This document shows positions 23,974 to 32,775 of a stretch of DNA of 64,000 bases, piece by piece. Each line of letters begins with the position of its first letter. Position 1 is the stretch's first letter. Made by a program: the position numbers and the translations under genes. The notes below the pieces were generated by a model, which searched no databases, was not told the origin of the DNA, and saw nothing but the letters and a program-made list of their open reading frames with translations. Source of the DNA: Clostridia bacterium (GTDB lineage Bacteria > Bacillota > Clostridia > Oscillospirales > Acutalibacteraceae). Where the stretch lies: assembly GCA_017409265.1 (NCBI GenBank), contig JAFQSY010000005.1:1-64000 (forward strand), read 5' to 3'.

Positions 23974-26900
23974 ATGTCCACATTCAAAAAGGTCATCAGC
24001 TTGGTGCTTTGCGTAGCAATGCTCGCAGGTTCCTTTGTTTTTGTTGGTGATCTCGCTGCTCCCGAAGCCTCGGCAGCAGAAACAACAGCAGGAATTGATT
24101 CCTACGCAGACCTTGTAGCGAAATACGGTCAGGGAGATGACGGTTTCATTTATGTCGGTACCGAATTTTACGAAGAAGACGGAAGACTCACCGACTATTA
24201 TGTACAGCCCGGTGATAAGCTCACGGTAAAGCAGTACATAAAGAGTAACATGTATACTGGTGAAGTAAAAATCATGACATTGTTTGATAAGACTTTCTTT
24301 GATGCAAAGATTGTTGCAAACGATGCACCGACAGCATCAACAGGTTACACATCAAACTGTCAGACAGGTGTCAAAAACACAGATCACCCCATGATAGCCA
24401 GAAATAACCCCACACATACACTTACCAGTGGTGCTATTCCTGATGTTGGCTGGATAAAAAATGTATGCGGTTTTTCACAGGATTATCTTGACAAGACCGA
24501 CTACGTACAGTCAACAACAAAGTCAGATATCAACGCATCAACAGTAGCATATGAGCTGGAATCAGATCTTTGGCTTTTGTCATATTATGTAACAGTTCGG
24601 TCAGGACTTGCAGACGGAACAAAGGGTATAGCAGATTCACCTGATGACCTTTGGCCCGTTATGCTTACTAATAAAGGTAAACACGATACAAACAGACAGA
24701 ACAACATGAAATGTCTGAACAAGGCTCTCGCAACCACAGTGCCCACAGTTACCAGTGGCCTTAAGACAATGGCAGCTCATCTTGACAGTGGCGATCTTGA
24801 TTACTTCCTCAACGAGGATATGTATCACGAGTTCACAATCGGTGAGCCTGCTGAAGCTGTTAAGTATAACGTATCGTTCTACGAAGCAGACGGCACAACA
24901 CTTATCGGCGAAGTTGGAGAGTATGAGGAAAAAGAGGTTGCTGAATTCCCTGAAATGATTGAGAATCAGATTGGTTGGGCTATTATCAAGGATGGTAACA
25001 ACACACCCGGTACTCTTGTTGAAGCTGATGCAGACGGCAATTACAGCTACACAGTTGAAAAGAAAGACGCAGCATTTATGCGTGTTCTTTCAACAAGCAC
25101 ATATAATGTTGAAATTTCACTCGGAAACAACGTAACAGTTGATGAAAGCAAGCTTCCCGAAAATGTTACATACGATGCAGAAAAGAAGGCTCTTGTTATT
25201 GCTCTTCCTATTGGCGGATCATTTGATTTGAGCACAATTCCTGCAGATGCACTTTCAACAGAAGGCAAAACACTTTCAGGCTGGGATTTAACAGGTGTTG
25301 CAGCTCCTTCAACCGTTGAAGGTACTGTCATTACTCTCGGAAACACCAATGGTGCAGCAAGCACAGCTATTACAGCAAAGGTTGTTGCTGAATGGAAAAC
25401 AGGTGTTTATAAAGTAAGATATTTCCTCACAAAGGAAGATTACGAAAACGAAGAAGCTCCTGTTTATGAAACAGAGATTGAATACCGTGCATCTGCCAGC
25501 TACAAGCTTGAAACATCTTTTGAAGGCATGAAGTTTACAGGCTGGCACAGAGCCGATACAGACGAAATTGTTAACAACGGTAATGTTGCTGTCGGTAGTT
25601 ACACCTATTCCAAGGATATGGACTTCTATGCAAGCTGGTCACCCTATGTTAACACTGCAACATTCATGATCAGAGATTATGAAAACGGTGAAGGCTGGAA
25701 GGAAGTTTATACTCACTTTAACAAAAATGAACCTGTTGATGAAAGTAAGGTTACCTCAAACGAGATAAGCAAAGATGAGCTTACAGCTATCAAGGATGCA
25801 GCTTTTGCAGGTGCAGAAGTAACATTGAATGCTCTCCTTGATGTAAATCCCGATACACTTGAAGATGGTGATTCAACAGCTAATCATATCGTTTCTCAGG
25901 CACACAGCGGCAAGTTCCTTCAGAACATTGAATATACAGGTCATAAGGTTTATTATATCATTACAGCTGTTGATTACACAGTAACCTGGAAGATTCCCGC
26001 TTTTGATGAAGCAACAGGCGAATTTGACAGTGCAAACTGTGAAGAAAATGTTGAAAAGGTTTCAACTGCAGCATATCTTTCAAATACTCTTGATCCCTAT
26101 TATGCAACATCAAAGCTTACAAAGGCTATCACAGTTCCCTTAGGCTATGAGCTTGTAGGTTGGATTGATGAAGCAACAGGTGAACCCGCAGAGCTTACAG
26201 CTGATGGCAGATATAAGATGAGCGGTCTTGAAGCAAGAAGGGCAAGCCTTATTGCTCAGTTCGATCTTATTGAGTATACTGTTGCTTTCAACATCAGAAA
26301 CAGCGATAACCCCGATATCGTAACAATGGTTGACACAGTTACACTCGGCGAAAGCATTGTTATTGACGGTGCAAAATTCACCTTTAAGGGTGAAGATTCA
26401 GCTATCCCTGCAGTCGGTCTTGAAAATTCAGAACAGGCTGACGGCGGCTATACTCTTCCCGACGGCTATAAATTTGCAGGCTGGACTTGCGGCTACGGCG
26501 CATATCTTACAGAAGCAAGCTTCCCCTTTGAAATAACTGAAGATGTTATCAGAAATTGTTATGTTAACGGTGCTATCACCTTTGACGGAAAATGGGAAGC
26601 AAAGGATTTCACACTTACCTTCTACATCACAAACGCAAGCGGTGAAGAAGAAGTGTTCAAGAAGTATGATGCAGTTAAGGTTGGCAGCAATCTTGCAGAA
26701 TACAAGAAAGTAACTGATGAAATCAGAGATGCTATTAACGCAAAGGCTCCCGCAGGTCAGGTGTTCGGCGGCGTATGGATTGATAAGAGCACAGGTCAGT
26801 CGGATACTTTCACAAAGATGCCTGCTCGTAACATGGAATATACTGCATCATATGTTGCAGATTCCGTTAAGGTTTATGTTGACTATAACTTCCTTGAAGA

Positions 26901-27525
26901 GCAGGATCTCAGCCAGACAATGAAGGAATTTACTACTGTTACTCTTATCTACGGTCAGGACACAGCAGAGATTAAGAGCGAAGATCCCTACTTCGAGCGT
27001 TCGTTTGAAACTGTTGTAAAACGTACACCTATCAGCGATATTAACAAGCCTGTCGAACCTGCAGAGATTGTTGATTGGAATATTTATCACGTTGACTCAG
27101 GCGATGCATTTGATCCCAAGAACTGGGAAGCAGGTATAAATGACAACGGTACAACAACTGCAACAACAACTCTTATCTTCCAGCCCGTATGGGTTGCTCA
27201 TAAGGATATGCTTTTCAGAGTCTATGATACAGATGACAAGATCTTCCTTGCTCTTGGAAAGAACCTCAAGCTCTACTACTGGAATTCAGGTAATATAGTT
27301 GACAGCATCTGCGATACACAGTATAATACGAATCCCGAACTCAATGTTGTTCTCTTCTTTACAATAAAGATTGAAAACTGGAATTGGGATGAGTTCTTCA
27401 ACATTGATATGTGGTCGAGCCTTACCATCCGTTATGATGCATTCCCGATTCCCAAGTCAGTATTTACTATTGAGGGTATGATTGGTATCTTTGAGATGCT
27501 CAAGAATCTCATCGGCAGCCTTTAA
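23974..27525 (+). CDS. Large secreted InlB B-repeat surface protein
   Basis: 1183 residues. Signal peptide with Ala-Ser-Ala cleavage near 34 (LCVAMLAGSFVFVGDL core). A unique N-terminal part (about 35-290) is followed by successive beta-grasp-like Listeria-Bacteroides repeats, recognised by strand starts of the type Y-N-V-S-F, Y-K-V-R-Y-F, Y-T-V-T-W, Y-T-V-A-F, F-T-L-T-F (about 297, 478, 667, 767, 878) and by the closing GW motifs (FTGWHRADT, LVGWIDEATG, FAGWTCGYG). The C-terminus (about 1078-1183) is distinct; there is no LPXTG, S-layer or cell-wall-binding motif that I can see. Such repeats mediate adhesion or surface display. ATG 23974 has AAAGGAGG; an upstream in-frame extension is untranslated leader. 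It is monocistronic with a very strong terminator, suggesting high expression. Confidence 0.85.
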   Translation: MSTFKKVISLVLCVAMLAGSFVFVGDLAAPEASAAETTAGIDSYADLVAKYGQGDDGFIYVGTEFYEEDGRLTDYYVQPGDKLTVKQYIKSNMYTGEVKIMTLFDKTFFDAKIVANDAPTASTGYTSNCQTGVKNTDHPMIARNNPTHTLTSGAIPDVGWIKNVCGFSQDYLDKTDYVQSTTKSDINASTVAYELESDLWLLSYYVTVRSGLADGTKGIADSPDDLWPVMLTNKGKHDTNRQNNMKCLNKALATTVPTVTSGLKTMAAHLDSGDLDYFLNEDMYHEFTIGEPAEAVKYNVSFYEADGTTLIGEVGEYEEKEVAEFPEMIENQIGWAIIKDGNNTPGTLVEADADGNYSYTVEKKDAAFMRVLSTSTYNVEISLGNNVTVDESKLPENVTYDAEKKALVIALPIGGSFDLSTIPADALSTEGKTLSGWDLTGVAAPSTVEGTVITLGNTNGAASTAITAKVVAEWKTGVYKVRYFLTKEDYENEEAPVYETEIEYRASASYKLETSFEGMKFTGWHRADTDEIVNNGNVAVGSYTYSKDMDFYASWSPYVNTATFMIRDYENGEGWKEVYTHFNKNEPVDESKVTSNEISKDELTAIKDAAFAGAEVTLNALLDVNPDTLEDGDSTANHIVSQAHSGKFLQNIEYTGHKVYYIITAVDYTVTWKIPAFDEATGEFDSANCEENVEKVSTAAYLSNTLDPYYATSKLTKAITVPLGYELVGWIDEATGEPAELTADGRYKMSGLEARRASLIAQFDLIEYTVAFNIRNSDNPDIVTMVDTVTLGESIVIDGAKFTFKGEDSAIPAVGLENSEQADGGYTLPDGYKFAGWTCGYGAYLTEASFPFEITEDVIRNCYVNGAITFDGKWEAKDFTLTFYITNASGEEEVFKKYDAVKVGSNLAEYKKVTDEIRDAINAKAPAGQVFGGVWIDKSTGQSDTFTKMPARNMEYTASYVADSVKVYVDYNFLEEQDLSQTMKEFTTVTLIYGQDTAEIKSEDPYFERSFETVVKRTPISDINKPVEPAEIVDWNIYHVDSGDAFDPKNWEAGINDNGTTTATTTLIFQPVWVAHKDMLFRVYDTDDKIFLALGKNLKLYYWNSGNIVDSICDTQYNTNPELNVVLFFTIKIENWNWDEFFNIDMWSSLTIRYDAFPIPKSVFTIEGMIGIFEMLKNLIGSL

Positions 27526-27559
27526 TAATTAAGGGTAGCTGAAACAAAGCAATAATTAA

Positions 27560-27583
27560 GCCCCTGTGCTTCGGCACAGGGGC
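27560..27583 (+). terminator. Strong rho-independent terminator
   Basis: GCCCCTGTGC-TTCG-GCACAGGGGC, a 10-bp GC-rich stem with a stable TTCG tetraloop and T7. Confidence 0.97.
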
Positions 27584-27625
27584 TTTTTTTATGAACTTTA
27601 ACAGATAATTAAATTTGCTGTTTGG

Positions 27626-28696
27626 TTAAAGTATATCCTCAAACTCAACAACCTTGTTTGTTTTGCCTGATTCAAAAATTGCTTCAACAAGGCGCATGAG
27701 TCTGCGCTGCTGATCATGGGTAACGATGATATCTGCTTTTCCGTTAAGATAAGCAAAGATATTTTTATAATATTCGCCCCAATCCGCTTTCTGAACAGGA
27801 AGAGGATAGGTTTCGATTGTACCATCGGTTCTCGGAGCCATGGTTTTGGTTATGCCTGCACCAGCAACTATGGGAACGGCATCTCTGTTTTCCCAATCGG
27901 AAACCATAACGATTTTTCCGTTGCAATCCCAATCATTGACTACCGCGGTTCCGTTTTCACCAAGCATATACCAAAGCGGAAGCTCAATGAAATTGCTTGT
28001 TGTAACCTCAACATAGAAGGAAAGTCCGTCGTCAAAAATGAGGGTTGTGCGGAAACCGTCATCACAGTTTTCGTTGGTGACATTTGTAAGCTCCGCATAA
28101 ACTGTTTTCAGCTTTCTGGGCAAAGTCATCATGAGCGCCTGGTCGAGAAGATGGATTCCCCAATCGAAAACCATTCCGCCGCCATGCTGCGGCTGATTTC
28201 GCCAATCACCGGGAACACCTCTTGAGCCCTGAACTCTTGATTCAATTCTGAAAACATTTCCAAGAGTGTTCTCATCAAGAACTTTCTTCATTGTGAGATA
28301 GTCTTCATCCCAGCGTCTGTTCTGATGGACAGTGAAAAGCTTTCCCGTTTCTTTTGCGCAGGCAATCATCTCTTCAAGGTCTGCTGTGCAGAGGGTAACA
28401 GGCTTTTCGCTGATGACATTCTTGCCGTGACGCATCGCATCAATTGCGATTTCCTTATGAACATCATTGGGAGTTGCAATAGTTACAAGGTCAATACGGT
28501 CATCGGAAAGAAGCTCTTCCCTTGATGAAAAGAAATAAAAGCCTTTTTCATCTGCAACTTTTTTTCTGTCGGGGTTTATGTCGAAAACGCCGACAACCTC
28601 GGCATATTCGCCCATTTCCTCTTTGATTTTGCGGGCATGCCAGCCGCCCATTCCGCCGTAACCGATAACGGCACAGCCGATTTTATTGTTAATCAT
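27626..28696 (-). CDS. Gfo/Idh/MocA-family oxidoreductase
   Basis: 356 residues. N-terminal NAD(P)-binding Rossmann fold with CAVIGYGGMGGWHARK (about 6-21); conserved EKP (NVISEKPVTLC, about 95), the family's catalytic-domain opening; GGGMVFDWGIHLLDQ (about 172-186) supplies the Asp/His pair used in sugar dehydrogenation. Such enzymes oxidise a ring hydroxyl of sugars, inositols or glycosides. It is the last gene of a four-gene leftward operon with two sugar isomerase-like proteins and a second oxidoreductase. ATG 28696 is preceded by AAGGAAG; a longer reading to 28723 lacks a ribosome site. Confidence 0.9.
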   Translation of the reverse strand: MINNKIGCAVIGYGGMGGWHARKIKEEMGEYAEVVGVFDINPDRKKVADEKGFYFFSSREELLSDDRIDLVTIATPNDVHKEIAIDAMRHGKNVISEKPVTLCTADLEEMIACAKETGKLFTVHQNRRWDEDYLTMKKVLDENTLGNVFRIESRVQGSRGVPGDWRNQPQHGGGMVFDWGIHLLDQALMMTLPRKLKTVYAELTNVTNENCDDGFRTTLIFDDGLSFYVEVTTSNFIELPLWYMLGENGTAVVNDWDCNGKIVMVSDWENRDAVPIVAGAGITKTMAPRTDGTIETYPLPVQKADWGEYYKNIFAYLNGKADIIVTHDQQRRLMRLVEAIFESGKTNKVVEFEDIL

Positions 28697-28760
28697 GGTA
28701 TCGCTTCCTTTTATTATTAACACGCCGAAGTCGTATATCGCTGTTTTGTTTCGCTGAAAC

Positions 28761-29726
28761 TCATACCCACCACATCTCGCCAGTGGATTCGGTAAGAATA
28801 ATGTTTTTAAGGAATGAAACAGCCTTTGAAAGACCTTCGTTCTGACTCATAAGAGAATCTTCATGCTCAATGCTTATTGCGTAGTCATAGCCGACCATAC
28901 GAAGATTTGAAATAATCTCTTTCCAGTATGCGTTGTCATTTCCGTAGCCGATTGTGCGGAATATCCATGAGCGGTTGATTTCGTCACCGTAGGGTTTGTT
29001 GTCGAGCACACCGTTGACAGCTGTGTTATATTTGTCAATCTTTGTATCCTTTGCGTGGAAGTGGAAGATTGCATCACCGAGCTTGCGGATACAAGCAACG
29101 GGGTCCATGCCCTGCCAAATAAGATGGCTGGGGTCAAAGTTTGCGCCGATTTCTGGGCCTACCGCTTCACGCAGACGGAGAAGCGATTCGGTGTTATAAA
29201 CACAGAATCCGGGATGAAGTTCGAGAGCAATTTTATTAACGCCGTGAGCCTTTGCAAACTCAACAAGGTTTTTCCAATAGGGAATAAGAACCTCATTCCA
29301 CTGCCATTCAAGGATTTCACCGAAATCGTTGGGCCAGGGGCAGGTTACCCAGTTGGGATATTTTGCTGTTTCGCAGTCACCCGGGCAGCCCGAGAAGGTG
29401 TTAATCTGATGAAGTCCGAGCTTTTCGGCAAGAAGAATAGTGTTTCTGATGGTCTTATCGTAATCAGCTGCAATTTCCTTGTTGGGGTGCACGGGGTTGC
29501 CGTGGCACGAAAGTGCACTGATTTCAACATCATATTTTTTAATGAGAGCCTTGAACTCTTCAAGCTTTGCATCGTCATTGAGAAGCTCTTCGGGATTTGC
29601 ATGAGCATTGCCGGGATAGCCGCCACAGCCGATTTCAACCATCTCAATGCCGAGTGATTTGAAATATTTGAGCGCCTCTTCAAGGGAGAGGTTTGAAAGT
29701 AAGGTTGTAAATACTCCGAGTTTCAT
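28761..29726 (-). CDS. Sugar phosphate isomerase/epimerase, TIM barrel
   Basis: 321 residues of the xylose-isomerase-like AP-endonuclease 2 superfamily. Metal ligands are placed as expected: Glu in ALELHPGF (about 168), FDPSHLIWQGMD (about 196), HFHAKDT (about 222) and a late Glu in AISIEHED (about 290). Residues 60-70 (SALSCHGNPVHP) form a loop common in the sugar-epimerase group. The substrate is unknown. The start has AAGGAG 7 bases away. A hairpin of repeat type separates it from the upstream isomerase gene. Confidence 0.88.
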   Translation of the reverse strand: MKLGVFTTLLSNLSLEEALKYFKSLGIEMVEIGCGGYPGNAHANPEELLNDDAKLEEFKALIKKYDVEISALSCHGNPVHPNKEIAADYDKTIRNTILLAEKLGLHQINTFSGCPGDCETAKYPNWVTCPWPNDFGEILEWQWNEVLIPYWKNLVEFAKAHGVNKIALELHPGFCVYNTESLLRLREAVGPEIGANFDPSHLIWQGMDPVACIRKLGDAIFHFHAKDTKIDKYNTAVNGVLDNKPYGDEINRSWIFRTIGYGNDNAYWKEIISNLRMVGYDYAISIEHEDSLMSQNEGLSKAVSFLKNIILTESTGEMWWV

Positions 29727-29756
29727 TTGAGTTCTCCTTAATCTAAAATGAATTGT

Positions 29757-29782
29757 AGGGCGGCTTTAAGCACAGCCGCCCT
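29757..29782. repeat. REP-like hairpin within the oxidoreductase/isomerase operon
   Basis: AGGGCGGCT and AGCCGCCCT pair around an 8-base loop between two cistrons. With the flanking TGTAG and GAATT it resembles the minus-strand reading of the hairpin at 36153-36175, so both may belong to one interspersed family. It could also attenuate transcription or mark an mRNA processing point. There is no T tract for termination in the operon's direction. Confidence 0.5.
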
Positions 29783-29788
29783 GAATTG

Positions 29789-30514
29789 TTAAATTATGCT
29801 CTTAAGATATTTGATGCTTCTGGCAATATCCTCAAGTCCTGTGGGCACCGGGTCATCGTTTTCAACAATAAGCCATTCCATACCGACATCCTTTGCGGCC
29901 TTAACAACCGTTGCGAGGTCGTTGTTGCCTTCTCCGAGAGCCTTGGGTTTGCCGTCGATGCCGTCCTTAACGTGAAGAAGAACAATGTTATCCTTCTTTT
30001 CAGTGATAAGCTTATAGTTATCCATGCCTGCATGGAAGCTCCAGTATGTATCAATTTCAAGCGAGCATCTCTCACCGATAACATCAATGGGATAAAGTCC
30101 GTTTTCAAGAGCAACGAACTCCTCACAATGATTATGATAGTAAATTTTTATGCCGTATTTATTCATAGCATATTTTTCTGCCGCACCGAGAACATCACCT
30201 GTGTTGACAGCTTCTTCCATTGTTGAATGGGGTGCGCCGCCTACACCGACAGCCTTTGCGCCGAGAGTGTTTACAAATTCGATTGTTTCGGCAAGCTTAT
30301 CTTCTTTAAAATCGTCAAGACCCATGTGCGCACCTACGCATACAAGACCTACCTCATCGAGCTTTGCCTTGATTGTTGCAGCATCGGTATTGAAATATCC
30401 TGCAAACTCAACGCCGTCATAACCGATTTTCTTGATTTCTTCAAGGGCTTTGAGAAGCGTTTCTGAATCATTTATATGGTCTCTGACAGAATAAACCTGA
30501 ACAGCAATTTTCAT
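29789..30514 (-). CDS. Sugar phosphate isomerase/epimerase, short form
   Basis: 241 residues, smaller than the neighbour at 28.8 kb and only distantly like it. Barrel marks: MKIAVQVYSVRD start, YDGVEFAGYF (about 33), AHMGL (about 64), YYHNHCEEF (about 126), SLEIDTYWS (about 150), LLHVKDG (about 180) and a final Glu in IVENDDP (about 217). These match enzymes such as keto-sugar or inosose isomerases/dehydratases. ATG 30514 is preceded by AAGGAG; the longer reading to 30574 runs into the preceding gene. It lies 13 bases after the oxidoreductase gene. Confidence 0.88.
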   Translation of the reverse strand: MKIAVQVYSVRDHINDSETLLKALEEIKKIGYDGVEFAGYFNTDAATIKAKLDEVGLVCVGAHMGLDDFKEDKLAETIEFVNTLGAKAVGVGGAPHSTMEEAVNTGDVLGAAEKYAMNKYGIKIYYHNHCEEFVALENGLYPIDVIGERCSLEIDTYWSFHAGMDNYKLITEKKDNIVLLHVKDGIDGKPKALGEGNNDLATVVKAAKDVGMEWLIVENDDPVPTGLEDIARSIKYLKSII

Positions 30515-30527
30515 TTGGTTTTTCTCC

Positions 30528-31619
30528 TTAATCGTTGTTGATATATACGGGCTTGCCTGTCTTTGCAGACTCATAAATAGCTTCGAGAATCTGTGTAACT
30601 ACCATTGCCTGTTCGGGCTTTGTGCGAAGCTCTGCACCGTTAAGCACTGCATCATAAAACGCACGGCATTCAAGCTCTTCGGGTCTGTCGCTTGCACCGT
30701 CATAGAAAGCAACGCCGCCTGCATCGAAATTGGGCGTTTCAATAACCTGTCTGCCGTTTTTTACATAGTTGACACGAAGGTCGTCACCGAGCATATCAGC
30801 GCCGCCCTTAACGCCTGCGATAAGAGTGGAAGCCTCGCAGGGGTCTGCAATGTTGAGCGCCCATGCGGATTCAACGCTGATTGTTGCGCCGTTTTCCATA
30901 ACAACAAAGCCGAAAGCCGAATCTTCAACAGTATACTTTTCGGGATCCCAGTCACCCCATGCGTTTGCTGTTCTCTTCTGATCGCCGAGCTTCTTATATG
31001 TTGTGCCGACTACCATTTTGGGCTTGTAGTTGTTCATCATCCAGAGGGTGAGGTCGAGAGCGTGTGTTCCGATATCAATAAGCGGACCGCCGCCCTGCTC
31101 TTCTTCATTGAGGAATACGCCCCATGTGGGAACGGCTCTTCTGCGAAGAGCAAGAGCTCTTGCATAATAGATTTCACCAAACTCGTCGTTTTCGCAGCAT
31201 TCCTTAAGATAGAGCGAATCGCCTCTCCAACGTGACTGATAACCGATTGAGAGAACCTTGCCGGTTCTTACCGATGCTTCATACATTGCCTTTGCTTCTG
31301 CATATGTTTTTGCCATGGGCTTTTCGCAGAGAACATGCTTGCCTGCCTCAAGTGCATCAATTGTTATAAAGCTGTGGGATTTGTTGGGAGTACAGACATG
31401 AACGGCAACAATGCTCTCATCCTTGAGAAGTTCTTTATAGTCTGTGTAAATTTTTGCGTTCTCGCCGCCGTATTTTTTAGCGGTTTCAATTGCTCTTTCT
31501 TCAATAATATCGCAGAATGCAACGGGCTCAAGAAAATCAATGCTTGAAATAGCGCGGAGATGCTTTCCGTTTGCGATGCCGCCGCATCCGATTATACCGA
31601 TTTTAACTTTTTCTGCCAT
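30528..31619 (-). CDS. Gfo/Idh/MocA-family oxidoreductase
   Basis: 363 residues, first gene of the four-gene operon. IGIIGCGGIANGKHL (about 7-21) binds the nicotinamide cofactor; HVLCEKPMAK (about 92-101) carries the EKP lysine; GGGPLIDIGTHALDLTLWMM (about 176-195) has the Asp-Ile-Gly-Thr-His catalytic motif. It differs enough from the oxidoreductase at 27.6 kb to suggest a second substrate or the reverse step on a modified intermediate. The start has AAGGAG 10 bases away and a promoter lies at 31669-31696. Confidence 0.9.
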   Translation of the reverse strand: MAEKVKIGIIGCGGIANGKHLRAISSIDFLEPVAFCDIIEERAIETAKKYGGENAKIYTDYKELLKDESIVAVHVCTPNKSHSFITIDALEAGKHVLCEKPMAKTYAEAKAMYEASVRTGKVLSIGYQSRWRGDSLYLKECCENDEFGEIYYARALALRRRAVPTWGVFLNEEEQGGGPLIDIGTHALDLTLWMMNNYKPKMVVGTTYKKLGDQKRTANAWGDWDPEKYTVEDSAFGFVVMENGATISVESAWALNIADPCEASTLIAGVKGGADMLGDDLRVNYVKNGRQVIETPNFDAGGVAFYDGASDRPEELECRAFYDAVLNGAELRTKPEQAMVVTQILEAIYESAKTGKPVYINND

Positions 31620-31668
31620 TTTTTAAATCTCCTTAAAACAGATTGAGGATATTTCCTCTTTTAACTCC

Positions 31669-31696
31669 ATTATACTGTTTTATTTAACTATTTCAA
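31669..31696 (-). promoter_or_regulatory. Promoter of the oxidoreductase/isomerase operon
   Basis: On the minus strand TTGAAA (31691-31696), 16 bases, TATAAT (31669-31674). GAGGA/TCCTC in the leader could form a small hairpin. Confidence 0.55.
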
Positions 31697-31774
31697 GAAA
31701 AAATAATTTTATGGGATGTAAATTTTAAGGCCAAAAAATTGTTGATTTTTAACAAAAATATTTATATAGCTTAC

Positions 31775-31803
31775 TTGACGGATTTTGCACAGATTGATAT
31801 AAT
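31775..31803 (+). promoter_or_regulatory. Promoter of cysK
   Basis: TTGACG (31775-31780), 17 bases, TATAAT (31798-31803). I see no T-box or SAM riboswitch; the leader is only about 25 bases. Confidence 0.75.
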
Positions 31804-31833
31804 CAAAATACATTTAAAAATGAGGCGATAACT

Positions 31834-32760
31834 TTGAAAATTTATAATAATGCAGCCGAAGTAATCGGCAACACACCTCTCATACGCTTTTCCTCATATG
31901 CAAAAAACGCAGGCGTTTCCGCTGAAATTCTCGCAAAAGCGGAATATCTCAACCCTGCTGGAAGCGCAAAAGACAGAGTTGGCTATGAGATGCTGCGCTC
32001 TGCTATGGAAAGCGGGAAAATAACGAAAAATTCTGTTATAATTGAGCCTACAAGCGGTAACACGGGTATCGGGATTGCATCGGTTGCGGCGCAGATGGGA
32101 CTTAAGGTCATCATCACTATGCCTGAAACAATGAGCATCGAGCGAAGAAAGCTGCTCGCCGCTTACGGTGCAGAGCTTGTTCTTACCGACGGCTCAAAGG
32201 GTATGGCAGGTGCAATCGCAAAGGCAAATGAGCTTGCAAAAGAAATTGAGGGAAGCTTTATTCCCGCGCAGTTTGACAATTCGTCAAACCCCGATGCACA
32301 CTACAAAACGACGGGCCCCGAAATCTGGAACGACACTGACGGTAAGGTTGATATCTTCGTTGCGGGTGTCGGCACGGGCGGAACGATAACAGGAGTCGGC
32401 AGATACCTTAAGGAAAAAAATCCCGACATAAGAATTATTGCCGTTGAGCCCGAGGATTCGCCTTTTCTTTCAAAAGGAACAGCAGGTGCTCACGGCTTGC
32501 AGGGCATCGGTGCCGGATTTGTCCCGTCAATACTCGACACAAAAATATATGACGAAATAATAACCGTCACAACAGAGCAGGCATATGAAGCCGCACGTTT
32601 GACTGTTAAAACGGAAGGTATTCTTATCGGAATCTCTTCGGGTGCGGCGCTTCATGCGGCAACTGCTGTTGCTTCGCGCCACGAAAACGCAGGCAAAAAG
32701 ATTGTTGTTCTGCTCCCCGACGGTGGCGAAAGATATCTTTCAACACCGATGTTCAATTAA
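31834..32760 (+). CDS. cysK: Cysteine synthase (O-acetylserine sulfhydrylase)
   Basis: Forms L-cysteine from O-acetylserine and sulfide with pyridoxal phosphate. 308 residues: IGNTPLIRF at 12-20, the PLP lysine in NPAGSAKDRVGYEML (about 47), the substrate loop PTSGNTGIGIAS (about 69-80), the phosphate-binding GVGTGGTITGVGRYL (about 174-188) and SSGAALHAA. Start is TTG 31834, with GAGG 8 bases upstream. The RlmD gene follows after 15 bases. Confidence 0.95.
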   Translation: MKIYNNAAEVIGNTPLIRFSSYAKNAGVSAEILAKAEYLNPAGSAKDRVGYEMLRSAMESGKITKNSVIIEPTSGNTGIGIASVAAQMGLKVIITMPETMSIERRKLLAAYGAELVLTDGSKGMAGAIAKANELAKEIEGSFIPAQFDNSSNPDAHYKTTGPEIWNDTDGKVDIFVAGVGTGGTITGVGRYLKEKNPDIRIIAVEPEDSPFLSKGTAGAHGLQGIGAGFVPSILDTKIYDEIITVTTEQAYEAARLTVKTEGILIGISSGAALHAATAVASRHENAGKKIVVLLPDGGERYLSTPMFN

Positions 32761-32775
32761 GAAACGAGGAAAATT

